Shown here: positions 27,630 through 35,809 of the stretch, in pieces
Numbering within the stretch: the first letter of the stretch is position 1
Layout: every line of letters begins with the position of its first letter
Origin: Curtobacterium salicis
GTDB taxonomy: Bacteria; Actinomycetota; Actinomycetes; Actinomycetales; Microbacteriaceae
Reading direction: 5' to 3'
NCBI RefSeq assembly: GCF_011759505.1
Contig: NZ_JAAOYO010000003.1
Span: 248,001-312,000 of the forward strand
Length of the DNA: 64,000 nt
Made by a program: the position numbers and the translations under genes
Notes under the pieces: generated by a model
Told to the model about the DNA's origin: nothing
The model's database searches: none
Seen by the model: only the letters and a program-made list of their open reading frames with translations

Positions 27630-28346
27630 CTACTTGCCGGCGTCGTCCGAGGTGCCCCTGAGGACGTACACGGATCCGGACAGTGACCACGCCTGGCTCG
27701 TCATCGGAGGACCGCTCTCGTCGACGTCAGTGGCCGCGATGCGGTTCACGAGGAACAGACGCTCACCGGTCTGGACGGACTTCGTGAAGGCGAGTGCCTG
27801 GTCGTAGGAGCCGGTGACGGCGACGGTGACCGGGATCACCGTGAAGTCCGTGCCCGTGATCGCCGCGTCGGTGAGGGGTGCGGGCGCGCTGGGGACGGCC
27901 GGGGTGGCCGACGGGCTGCTGGTCGGGCTGGGGGTCGCACTCGGTGTCGCCGAGGGCGTCGCCGAGGACGCGTCCGACGGAGCAGCGGCGGCGGCCGGCG
28001 CCTCGTAGGGTGCGGCATCGCCGAGGGTGATCGTCGTGACGACGACCCCGGCAGCCGACGCGTAGCCGTCCAGTGCCTTGAGGAAGGGCGTCGTGTCCAT
28101 GGTCGCGGGAACGGAAGCCCGCAGTGTCGCGAGTTCGGACTTCGTCGTGCTCAGCGAGTCGGCCGCCTTGGCCAACCGGGCGAGCTCCAGCTGGTTCGTC
28201 CGGTTCGTGCTGTCGATCGTCTCCTGCTGGGTGCCGTTGGCGGCAGCCTGAGCGAGCTGTGGCTGGACACCGAGGAACCACCCGCCGGCGAGCACGGCGA
28301 CCGTCATCACGAGCGCGATGACGAGCGAGAGCTTGTTCTTGTTCAT
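27630..28346 (-). CDS. pilO: Type IV pilus inner-membrane protein PilO
   Basis: PilO pairs with PilN to form the inner-membrane alignment complex of type IV pili. The 238-residue protein has a single span at about 7-25, a coiled-coil-like stretch (about 45-75, LARLAKAADSLSTTKSELATLRA) and a ferredoxin-like C-terminal part. An Ala/Pro/Ser/Thr linker (about 115-160) is inserted in the fold, which is unusual. The ATG at 28346 overlaps the pilN stop by one base. Family assignment rests on topology and position after pilM-pilN. Confidence 0.8.
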   Translation of the reverse strand: MNKNKLSLVIALVMTVAVLAGGWFLGVQPQLAQAAANGTQQETIDSTNRTNQLELARLAKAADSLSTTKSELATLRASVPATMDTTPFLKALDGYASAAGVVVTTITLGDAAPYEAPAAAAAPSDASSATPSATPSATPSPTSSPSATPAVPSAPAPLTDAAITGTDFTVIPVTVAVTGSYDQALAFTKSVQTGERLFLVNRIAATDVDESGPPMTSQAWSLSGSVYVLRGTSDDAGK

Positions 28347-29116
28347 CAGTCGTCCGCCTTCGTGTACTTGCCGTCGTACGCGTCGGCGTCCAGGTTGACC
28401 TGCACCACCGCGCTGTACTCACCGGTGTCTGCGTTCAGGGAGATCGACGCGATCGTCGAGTCGGCGTAACCCGGGAGGGCGGACAGTCGGTCGTTCCAGT
28501 CCGGGACCGAGGGGATCGTCGCAGTCCGCACGGTGAGCGAGAGCGTCGCGACGCGCTGGCCCTGGAGCGGCACGCTCGACTGCTCGAAGGCCTGGGTCGG
28601 ACTGGCGGAGTCGATCGTCATCGCCGAGATGCTGACGCCCTCGGGGAGCGCCCCGCGGATGCCGGACAGGGCCGAGTCCCAGTCGATCTCGGTCGATCCG
28701 CCGACGGCCTGGGCCGACTGGAGGACCTTGGTGTCGGCCTCCGCGCTCCGCACCTCGGAGTACCGCTGCTGCTGCGCGAGCAGGGACGACGTCGCCTCCT
28801 GCGCAGCGGAGAGGGACGACGCGGAGTCGAGCTGGTGGGCGATGGCAGCCCCGGTCGCGAGGACGACCACGGCGAGGGCCACGAGGACACCCATCCAGGC
28901 ACGACGAGCTGTCGTCCGCTCCCGCCGATCGACGTGCACCTCGATCGGCAACAGGTTGACACGGGGTTCCCGGATCGGCGGCCCGGACACGGCCGGCCGC
29001 TTCTTCGGGACGTCCTGCCGGACGGGCCTGGTCGCGTCGTCGGTCGGCCGCGACCGCGCGCGCCCCGCCCGCTTGGAGAACGGCAGGGTCATCGGTCTGT
29101 TCTGCGCGCTGGTCAT
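28346..29116 (-). CDS. pilN: Type IV pilus assembly protein PilN
   Basis: PilN is a bitopic protein whose short cytosolic N-terminus binds PilM. The 256-residue protein has the conserved NLLP motif (RVNLLP, 52-57), one span at about 74-93 and a periplasm-side ferredoxin-like domain with a coiled coil (AQEATSSLLAQQQRYSEVR). The N-terminal cytosolic arm of about 70 residues is longer than the usual 20-30 and very basic. It overlaps pilM by four bases. Confidence 0.87.
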   Translation of the reverse strand: MTSAQNRPMTLPFSKRAGRARSRPTDDATRPVRQDVPKKRPAVSGPPIREPRVNLLPIEVHVDRRERTTARRAWMGVLVALAVVVLATGAAIAHQLDSASSLSAAQEATSSLLAQQQRYSEVRSAEADTKVLQSAQAVGGSTEIDWDSALSGIRGALPEGVSISAMTIDSASPTQAFEQSSVPLQGQRVATLSLTVRTATIPSVPDWNDRLSALPGYADSTIASISLNADTGEYSAVVQVNLDADAYDGKYTKADD

Positions 29117-30165
29117 GCTGCTCTGCTCCCGACTGCGAGTCCGAAGGCGACACAGATCGCGTCACCGTGGTCGGCGACGTCCTCCGGCCGGAGGGACCGT
29201 GCCGTCGCCACCCCCGCGAAGGCACTGCCGAGGTCGACGGGGATGCGTGTCTGCTCCGCCAGGGCCTCGGGGAACCCGAGGAGCCGCGCCCCACCACCGA
29301 CGAGGACGATCTGGGTGACCGGTTCCGCCGGCCGGGTGTTGGCGAAGTAGTTGATCGTGTTCCGGAGGCTCGCGATGAGTTCACTGGCCGCGTCATGGGT
29401 CGCCGCGACGGCACGCGCGTCGTCGACCGTCCGCCCGCCGGGGCCCAGGCCGAGGTGCCGCTTGACCGCCTCCGCCTGGTCGAACGGGATCTCGATCCGC
29501 CCCGACAGCGCCTTGGTGATGTCGTTCCCGCCACTCGGGATGATGCGCACGAACTGGGGGATGCCGTTCGTCGCGAGCACGACGCTGGTGGTGTCGGCAC
29601 CCAGCTGGACGAGCGCCACGGTTCCCGGACGCCCTTGGCGGCCGACCAGCACCCGCGTCAGGGCGAAGGGGATGAGGTCCACGCCGACCGGGTTCAGCCC
29701 GGCCAACTGGACCGCGCGGACGTTCGCGAGGACGGCGTCCTTGATCGCGGCGATGAGCAGGCCGTGCACCACGGGGCCGTTCTCGCTCTGGCTCTCGGAC
29801 GTCGGGTAGAAGTCGAGGATCGCGTCACCGACGGGCACGGGGAGCATGTCCTGCACCTGGAACGGCAGGCTCTCGCGGATCTGCGCGAGCGGCGCCTGCG
29901 GGACCGTGAGGTCGCGGGACAGAACACGCTGGTTGCCCATCCCGAGCACCACGTTCTTCGACCGGAACCGCCCGATGCTCCAGAGCTGCCGGAGCGCTGC
30001 CGCCACCGTGTTCGGTTCGAGGACCTCGCCGCGGCTGACGGCACCCTCCGGTGTCGGCACCTCGGCGAACCGGACCAGGGTCGGTCGCGCACGGTCCGCG
30101 TCAGCCACCTCGACTGCACGGATCGACGATCCGGCGATGTCGACGCCCACGATGCTCTTGCTCAT
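29113..30165 (-). CDS. pilM: Type IV pilus actin-like ATPase PilM
   Basis: PilM (350 residues) is an actin-like cytosolic protein that binds PilN and contacts the motor ATPases. SIVGVDIAGSSIRAVEV (phosphate 1), VALVQLGADTTSVVL (phosphate 2) and IVLVGGGARLLGFPEAL (adenosine motif) are clear. The frame is open upstream, but the ATG at 30165 gives MSKSIVGVDIAG. It is 58 bases downstream of pilD. Confidence 0.92.
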   Translation of the reverse strand: MSKSIVGVDIAGSSIRAVEVADADRARPTLVRFAEVPTPEGAVSRGEVLEPNTVAAALRQLWSIGRFRSKNVVLGMGNQRVLSRDLTVPQAPLAQIRESLPFQVQDMLPVPVGDAILDFYPTSESQSENGPVVHGLLIAAIKDAVLANVRAVQLAGLNPVGVDLIPFALTRVLVGRQGRPGTVALVQLGADTTSVVLATNGIPQFVRIIPSGGNDITKALSGRIEIPFDQAEAVKRHLGLGPGGRTVDDARAVAATHDAASELIASLRNTINYFANTRPAEPVTQIVLVGGGARLLGFPEALAEQTRIPVDLGSAFAGVATARSLRPEDVADHGDAICVAFGLAVGSRAA

Positions 30166-30223
30166 GCTGCTGCTCTCGGTTCTGGTGTGGTTCGGTCGGG
30201 TCAGGGAGTCAGTGTCGAAGCGG

Positions 30224-31066
30224 TCAGGCGAGGCCCAGGAGCCCCAGGTAGCCCTGCCAGAGCGGCGCTCCGAAGGCGATCCCGAGCCACGCTCCGACGA
30301 GCATCGACGGCCCGAAGGGGATCCCGCCCCGCCGCTGCACACGACCGAGCGCGAGGAGGACGATCGCGACCGTACCGCCGACGAGGAACGCGCCGAAAGC
30401 TCCCACTGCGAGGGGTCCCCATCCGAGGTACGCGAGCACGAGTCCGAGGACGACGGCCAACTTCACGTCGCCGAGCCCCATCCCGCCGGGCACGGCGAGA
30501 GCGAGGACCAGGTAGGCGCCCCCCAGGACGGCTGCGCCGATGAGACCACGCAGGAACGGGAAGAGGTCACCGTGCGCGACGGAGGCACCGAGGAGCACGA
30601 CGACGAGCACGGCGGCAGCCGGGTACACGATCGCGTTCGGCAACGTGTGGGTGTCCAGGTCGATCAACGCCAGCGCGACGCTCACGGCCATCAGGAAGAG
30701 GAGCCCGACGAACACGAGCACCGCCCCCGTGGTGTCCCGCGCGGTGGTGGTCGTCGCTGGGGACGCGACGACGGCGACCAGGGCGAAGAGCAGGCCGGTG
30801 CCCAGTTCGACAGCCGGGTAGCGCACCGAGATCGGCGCCCCGCAGTCACGGCAGCGACCGCGGAGGACCAACCACGACAGGACCGGGACGTTGTCCCGAC
30901 GGCGGATGGCGTGGCCGCACTGCGGGCAGGCGCTCGCGGGGGCCACCACGGATCGGCCGGCGGGCACCCGGTAGACGACGACGTTGAGGAACGAGCCGAT
31001 GACGATGCCGAGGATCCCGCTGAAGACGACGACGAGCGGCGTGAGGTCCGTCGTGGCCGCGGTCAT
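30224..31066 (-). CDS. pilD: Prepilin peptidase and N-methylase PilD
   Basis: PilD cleaves prepilin leaders after Gly and methylates the new N-terminus. The 280-residue membrane protein has the GSFLNVVVYRVP start, the zinc-type tetracysteine (CPQCGH near 48 and CRDCGAP near 72) of the methylase domain, and both catalytic Asp motifs (ALIDLDTHTLPN and GMGLGDVKL, the GxGD signature). Its ATG at 31066 overlaps the preceding minor-pilin gene by four bases. Confidence 0.94.
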   Translation of the reverse strand: MTAATTDLTPLVVVFSGILGIVIGSFLNVVVYRVPAGRSVVAPASACPQCGHAIRRRDNVPVLSWLVLRGRCRDCGAPISVRYPAVELGTGLLFALVAVVASPATTTTARDTTGAVLVFVGLLFLMAVSVALALIDLDTHTLPNAIVYPAAAVLVVVLLGASVAHGDLFPFLRGLIGAAVLGGAYLVLALAVPGGMGLGDVKLAVVLGLVLAYLGWGPLAVGAFGAFLVGGTVAIVLLALGRVQRRGGIPFGPSMLVGAWLGIAFGAPLWQGYLGLLGLA

Positions 31067-32943
31067 CGGCACACCCCGGTCGTGGTCGTGGCACACGAGC
31101 CGTCGGTCTTGTACGCGGACTGGACCTCGACCTGGGTCGTGACGCCGTACGAGGTCGACACCGGCTGGAGGAACTTCGGCGGAGCCGTGGTGAGGAGGCG
31201 CTGGTCGTACACGTAGTTCTTGACGAAACCGGTGCCACCGGTCGTCGCGACCGCACCACGCCAGTTCTGCGCGATCGAGCCGATGACCTTGAGGACGCCG
31301 AGCTGCGAGCCGATGTCGTAGTTCTGGTTCCAGAACGTGCCCGCGTTGCTGGCGATCGCGGCACTGATGGTGATCTTGGCGCCGTAGCCGCGGTTGAGGA
31401 GGCCGACTCCGCCGCTGGTGCAGCGCGAGTAGTCGACCGTTCCGGACGACGTCGGGTACGCGGAGCACTGCGCAGGGTTGTAGATCTCGACCGCGTTCTG
31501 CCCGACGAGGCCGAGGATGTCGTTCGTCGGGTCGCCGTACGTGATGTCCCCGGTCACCCAGATGGTTCCCGACGCGACCATCGTCATCGCCCCGGAGAAA
31601 CCCCCGCTCACGAAGAGGTCGCCAGCGGTGCAGGAGTACGTGTCCGACACCGAGCCGGTGCGGTAGTTGTTCGAAGAGCCGGTGTTGATCCACTCGTTCG
31701 CGGCCGGGAAGCCCTGACCGTTGCTGAACGGCTGGTTCGACTTGGTCGACACCTTCCCGCCCTGGACGGTGACGGCGGTGGAGCAGTACGTGTTCGAGTA
31801 CTTCGACGGGATCGTGCCGGACGGCCAGGTGTTCACGTTGTTCGCCGCCGACGGGATGTCCTGCACGTACATCAGGTTCGCGGGCAGGGTCGGGATGGTG
31901 GCACCCGCCGCGCTCTGCAGTGCGTCGATGGTCCCGCAGAGCGACGCCGCCTTCGCGATGTCGTCGCTCTTCACGACCTCCCCGGTCGAGCTCGAGACCT
32001 TGACCTGCGTCGCCTTCGACCACGGCGACCACACCGTCATGTTCCCGTTCCCCAGGAAGGAGACACGGGTCGGACCGGTGTAGAGGCACCCTGGCCGCGG
32101 GACCGTCGCAGGGATGTCGGTGCGGGTCTCCTGCGACATGTTGGAGTTCAGCGCGGGGAGTCCGAGGTAGGGCACGATGGACGGCGCTCCGCCCTTGAAC
32201 ACCCCGCTGCAGCCGCCGCCGGAGGACCGCACGGTCGCGTCGTGCTGTTCGACCGAGCCCGTGAAGGTGGTCGAGCACGCCGCGGTGAACACGTCGTTCG
32301 TGCGGATCGGGCCGTTCAGGACGTCACTGCCGGCGAACTGCACCGGCGAGCACTTGCCGCTGACACCGGTCTGCCACTGGTACGCCGTCGTGCACGACGA
32401 TCCCGTCAACGCGGGGTTCGACGACTCGTAGTTGGTGAAGTACAGGTAGTTGATGAACCCGTCGCCCTTGAGGTTCGCGACGAGGGAGCGCACGCTCGCA
32501 CCGGACTTCCCGGTGACGCGGACACGGAGCACGCCCTTCGCCGAGTAGTCCGAGTTGTCGACCTCGTAGCGGAAGGACTGGTCGGATGAACCGACCACCG
32601 GCGCCCACTGCGACCCGGTGTTGGTGAAGGCGATGTTCGAGTCGTTGCCGGTGAACGAGGACCCGGTCGCCTTGCTGAACTGGGCGTTCGCGTTGCCGTA
32701 CAGCGCGTACCCGTTGTCGTTCGACAGCTTCGCCTGGTAGTCGGCGAGGCCTGCGTACGCGGCCGCCATGGCGTTCTGGAAGTTGCGGTCGGCGGCGGAC
32801 TTCACGGCGCCGGAGGTCGAGACGGCGATCATCGTCGCGACGAGGAGCATCATCACCGTGCCGAAGATCAGCACGTTGGCGAGGACGACACCGCGCTCGT
32901 CCTCGTGCGTCCGCCGGAGTGCCCGGATCAGCCGGCGGATCAC
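31063..32943 (-). CDS. Large PilX-like pilus assembly protein
   Basis: This 626-residue protein starts with a basic leader (MIRRLIRALRRTHEDERG), then a hydrophobic helix VVLANVLIFGTVMMLLVATMIAVS at about 19-42. Like PilX and GspK proteins it lacks Glu at position 5 after the presumed Gly cleavage site. The rest is a large Ser/Asn/Thr/Gly-rich outer domain with several Cys pairs and no family I recognise. It overlaps its neighbours on both sides by four bases, between the PilW-like protein and PilD. At over 600 residues it is much larger than PilX (about 200). It could cap the pilus or act as an adhesin. Confidence 0.75.
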   Translation of the reverse strand: MIRRLIRALRRTHEDERGVVLANVLIFGTVMMLLVATMIAVSTSGAVKSAADRNFQNAMAAAYAGLADYQAKLSNDNGYALYGNANAQFSKATGSSFTGNDSNIAFTNTGSQWAPVVGSSDQSFRYEVDNSDYSAKGVLRVRVTGKSGASVRSLVANLKGDGFINYLYFTNYESSNPALTGSSCTTAYQWQTGVSGKCSPVQFAGSDVLNGPIRTNDVFTAACSTTFTGSVEQHDATVRSSGGGCSGVFKGGAPSIVPYLGLPALNSNMSQETRTDIPATVPRPGCLYTGPTRVSFLGNGNMTVWSPWSKATQVKVSSSTGEVVKSDDIAKAASLCGTIDALQSAAGATIPTLPANLMYVQDIPSAANNVNTWPSGTIPSKYSNTYCSTAVTVQGGKVSTKSNQPFSNGQGFPAANEWINTGSSNNYRTGSVSDTYSCTAGDLFVSGGFSGAMTMVASGTIWVTGDITYGDPTNDILGLVGQNAVEIYNPAQCSAYPTSSGTVDYSRCTSGGVGLLNRGYGAKITISAAIASNAGTFWNQNYDIGSQLGVLKVIGSIAQNWRGAVATTGGTGFVKNYVYDQRLLTTAPPKFLQPVSTSYGVTTQVEVQSAYKTDGSCATTTTGVCR

Positions 32944-33644
32944 GGCGTCGTTCCGACCGACGTGCCGTAGACGACGTTGAACAGGTACAGGGTGTTCTGG
33001 AGGTGCGTGTTCGCGGGCTTGCCGGCCGTGGTCGACCCGAGTTCCAGGTTCACCTGGACCGCCCGGATCGTCCCGAGACCGGTCGCCGGGACGATGCCGG
33101 ACGCGGGAGTGGCCACGGCCTTCCCGTCGGCACCGAGGTACGTGAAGAGCGCGTCCCCGTCACTGGTCGGGGACGCGATCGGGCCACCGACCACCAAGCT
33201 CCTGGTCGGCGTCTGCGTGGGCGCCGGGAAGGAGTAGAAGCCGTTCGTCGCCGTGCCGTCCCACTGGTCGAACACGATCCGCTGGGCACTGTTGATCGAG
33301 TAACGGACCAGCACCGGCTTGTCCGTCGTGTTCCCGTCGAGGTTGATGAACGCGGTGAAGGTGAGCTTCGTGGGGGTGGCCTCGACGACGGCCGGCACCG
33401 ACGACCCGTCGGCCTTCGGCAGCAGGCTGGCGGCGTGCACGTAGCGCGTGACGGAGTTCATGACGCTCGACGCGACCCGCGAGTTCTGGTCGGACGTCGA
33501 GTTCGTCGAGCCCGCACGGAGCGTGGCCACGAAGAACCCACCGACGGCGATGATGATGATGGAGGCGACGCTCATCGACACGAGGAGCTCGCTGAGGCTG
33601 ATGCCGGACTGACCGCGGTGCAGTCGGCGGAGGAACCGCGTCAT
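32940..33644 (-). CDS. Minor pilin, PilW-like
   Basis: The 234-residue protein has a 14-residue basic leader ending in Gly14, then ISLSELLVSMSVASIIIIAVGGFF. Glu19 is the +5 Glu required for pilin assembly. The beta-rich C-terminal domain resembles PilW/PilJ-type minor pilins. Both ends overlap neighbours by four bases (ATGA), so it is translated together with the PilV-like and PilX-like proteins. Minor pilins start pilus assembly. Confidence 0.82.
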   Translation of the reverse strand: MTRFLRRLHRGQSGISLSELLVSMSVASIIIIAVGGFFVATLRAGSTNSTSDQNSRVASSVMNSVTRYVHAASLLPKADGSSVPAVVEATPTKLTFTAFINLDGNTTDKPVLVRYSINSAQRIVFDQWDGTATNGFYSFPAPTQTPTRSLVVGGPIASPTSDGDALFTYLGADGKAVATPASGIVPATGLGTIRAVQVNLELGSTTAGKPANTHLQNTLYLFNVVYGTSVGTTP

Positions 33645-35107
33645 CGGATCTGCCCCCGGGGGTCGAGGGTCAGGGTGTTGTCGTAGCTGATGACCACCAG
33701 GGCGGTCTTCCGGTTGACGGAGCCGTTGGTGACGGGGGCGACGTTCGAGGCGTTCGAGGCGATCTCGTTCCTCGTCGTCGACCCGAAGGTCGTTCCGGAC
33801 GAGATGGTCCACGTGCCGAACGGCAACGCGATGGTGGCCACGTCGGCACCGGCGACCGGGAACTTCATCGTCATGCCCGCCGCGCACCCGGGGTCCCCCG
33901 GGCCCGGGGTCGACGACGACACGGCGGTGAGGTAGCGGCCCTTGACGCCCTTGACGGTGGCGACGCCCATCATCACCGGCGCATCCGCGGGGGTGCCCGC
34001 CGGTGCCGGTACCACCGGCGTGCCCACGCCGACGTCGCCCGTCGGGTTCGGGGTCGTCCACGACGCGGGGCTGGGGCTCAGGCAGTTCTTCGTGCCGTCG
34101 AGGCTGTTCGAGTACGGACCGGCCAGGACGGTGTACCCGGACGTGAAGGGGAACACCGCCGCGGAGGGGCGCGGGTTCGTCGTCGAGGTGATCTGCAGGG
34201 TCTTGCTGGTCGTGTCCCACGGCGACACCGGATCGAGACCGCCGACGGAGCTGGACAGCGTGGTCACCATGTTCGTCGGCACGGTGGCGTTGTACGTCGG
34301 TGCGTACTGGAACCGCATCGTGCTCGCCTGGTCGTAGACGAACGGCACCGGCGCACTGGCCCCGGCGGTGACCGAGATCGGCGACTGCTTCGAGGGTTGC
34401 TGCTGGTCGGTGTCGATGCCACCGGGCGTGTTCGCGGTGACCGTGTAGTCGCCCTGCACCACGTTGACCGCGTAGGAGCAGCCCTGGGCGTCCGTGGGCA
34501 GCGGGCTCTTCGTCAGCGCCGACCCCGTCCCGCCCCCGACCGGCGTGACGCTGATGGAGACGCCGGGGTACGGAGCGCCCGACGCATCGGCCACCGAGAT
34601 GATGATGGTCCCGTAGCCGGGGTCGGTGACGGCGTCGCTGGGAGCGATGGCGGAGGTCACGGACGTCGAGCTCGAGCCGCCGCGGGGATTCGGCCACGAC
34701 ACCGTCTCGACGACGCTCTTGTACGCGAGCTTGCCGTTGGACGTGCCGCACGCGCCGCTCGCGCCGTCGCTCTGGACCCAGGCCACCTTCCGGTCGACCT
34801 GGTACTTCATCCCGCCGATGGTGGAGGAGTTGTCGTCCCCGCGCGCGCTGACGACGTCGAAGATCCCGGTCGTCGACGCCGCCGCGGTCTGGCGCAGCAT
34901 GTCGATGTCCTGCGAGGCCAGGGCCACGGCGGTCTCGCGACCGCGGCTCGTCTGCGTGAGCTGGAGGGTGTTGGCGATGCCGTAGGCGATGCCGACCGAC
35001 ATGACGGCGAAGACCATCATCGCGACCATCACCTCGATGATGCTGAAGCCCGCCTCACGTTGCGCGAGCTCGGCCGGGCGCAGCAGCCGCTGCAAACGCT
35101 TGACCAT
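33641..35107 (-). CDS. Large minor pilin, PilV-like, with inserted Ig-like domain
   Basis: The 488-residue protein has a 20-residue leader and the class-3 cleavage site EAG/FSIIEVMVAM with the +5 Glu at 25. Beyond the pilin helix and a short globular part lies a carboxypeptidase-regulatory or Ig-like domain (about 165-260: IIISVADASGAPYPGVSISVTP, then VNVVQGDYTVTANTPGG), and then a second large region up to residue 488. PilV proteins are usually 150-200 residues. I chose the ATG at 35107, which has a GAGGTG site six bases upstream, over the GTG at 35116. A strong hairpin separates it from pilA. Confidence 0.82.
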   Translation of the reverse strand: MVKRLQRLLRPAELAQREAGFSIIEVMVAMMVFAVMSVGIAYGIANTLQLTQTSRGRETAVALASQDIDMLRQTAAASTTGIFDVVSARGDDNSSTIGGMKYQVDRKVAWVQSDGASGACGTSNGKLAYKSVVETVSWPNPRGGSSSTSVTSAIAPSDAVTDPGYGTIIISVADASGAPYPGVSISVTPVGGGTGSALTKSPLPTDAQGCSYAVNVVQGDYTVTANTPGGIDTDQQQPSKQSPISVTAGASAPVPFVYDQASTMRFQYAPTYNATVPTNMVTTLSSSVGGLDPVSPWDTTSKTLQITSTTNPRPSAAVFPFTSGYTVLAGPYSNSLDGTKNCLSPSPASWTTPNPTGDVGVGTPVVPAPAGTPADAPVMMGVATVKGVKGRYLTAVSSSTPGPGDPGCAAGMTMKFPVAGADVATIALPFGTWTISSGTTFGSTTRNEIASNASNVAPVTNGSVNRKTALVVISYDNTLTLDPRGQIR

Positions 35108-35141
35108 GGTCACCACCTCAATGAATGATGCGTTTCGACTG

Positions 35142-35174
35142 AAAGGGCGGCTCGTCCGAGACGAACCGCCCTTT
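35142..35174 (-). terminator. Terminator after pilA
   Basis: Arms 35142-35155 and 35161-35174 pair over 14 bp with one mismatch or G-U. The hairpin starts 17 bases after the pilA stop. It would let pilA be made in excess over the downstream minor pilin genes. Confidence 0.75.
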
Positions 35175-35190
35175 GACTCGCGCTAGGAGA

Positions 35191-35613
35191 TCAGCACGTG
35201 CCCTTGATGGCCGCCACTGACTCCGTGATCTTGTAGCTCGTGGTCGTCGCGCCGACTCCGGCGATGCAGAAGGCGGTGGTGCTGACACCCTTGTACGTCA
35301 GGGTGTTGCCGTCGCTCTGCGTGTAGCCGTACTGGCCAAGGGTCGCCGAGGTGAAGTCCGTCGCCGCCGGCAGCTTGCCGTTGTTGTCGGTCTGGTAGGC
35401 GATGACGGCGGTCTTCGCGTTCGCGAGGTCGGACTTGACCGAGGCGTCCTTCGCGTTGTTCTGCACGTTGAGGTACACGGGGATCGCGATCGCGGCGAGG
35501 ATGCCGATGATGATCACGACGACCAGGAGTTCGATCAGGGTGAAGCCCTTCTCGTTCTCGTTGAGGAGACCCTTGCGGCGAGCGTCAAGCTTGCCCATGA
35601 GACGGAAGTACAT
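35191..35613 (-). CDS. pilA: Major type IV pilin PilA
   Basis: The 140-residue prepilin has a 23-residue leader ending in NENEKG, cleaved before FTLIELLVVVIIIGILAAIAIPVYLN; Glu28 is the +5 residue. The mature pilin is about 117 residues, with a short beta domain and two Cys (FCIAG and a C-terminal KGTC) that can close the D-loop. The ATG at 35613 has AAGGA six bases upstream. It lies between pilC and the minor pilins with terminator-like hairpins on both sides, so it probably has its own strong promoter in 35614-35742. Confidence 0.93.
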   Translation of the reverse strand: MYFRLMGKLDARRKGLLNENEKGFTLIELLVVVIIIGILAAIAIPVYLNVQNNAKDASVKSDLANAKTAVIAYQTDNNGKLPAATDFTSATLGQYGYTQSDGNTLTYKGVSTTAFCIAGVGATTTSYKITESVAAIKGTC

Positions 35614-35742
35614 TGTTGTTCCTTCATCCGGGAAATGGTGGGGTGGTGTGGTTCCGGCTTGTGCTCGTCGCCGGTCATCAGCGTATTGGGCGCGTTTCTC
35701 CGTCGGAATCCCGAGAACGGGGGCCAACCCCTGAGTGAAACA

Positions 35743-35794
35743 CCCCCAGAATCGGGGGCAGAAAACGGCAGAACACCCCCGTGGAGGGGGTGTT
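35743..35794 (-). terminator. Two tandem C5/G5 hairpins between pilC and pilA
   Basis: Arms 35772-35780/35786-35794 (9 bp) and 35743-35747/35754-35758 (5 bp) form consecutive stem-loops after the pilC stop. The first is followed on the minus strand by CTGCCGTTTTCTGCC. A third C/G-rich pairing is possible near 35718-35732. They may end the pilB-T-C message and form part of the pilA control region. Confidence 0.6.
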
Positions 35795-35809
35795 GAACAC
35801 GAGTTCTAC

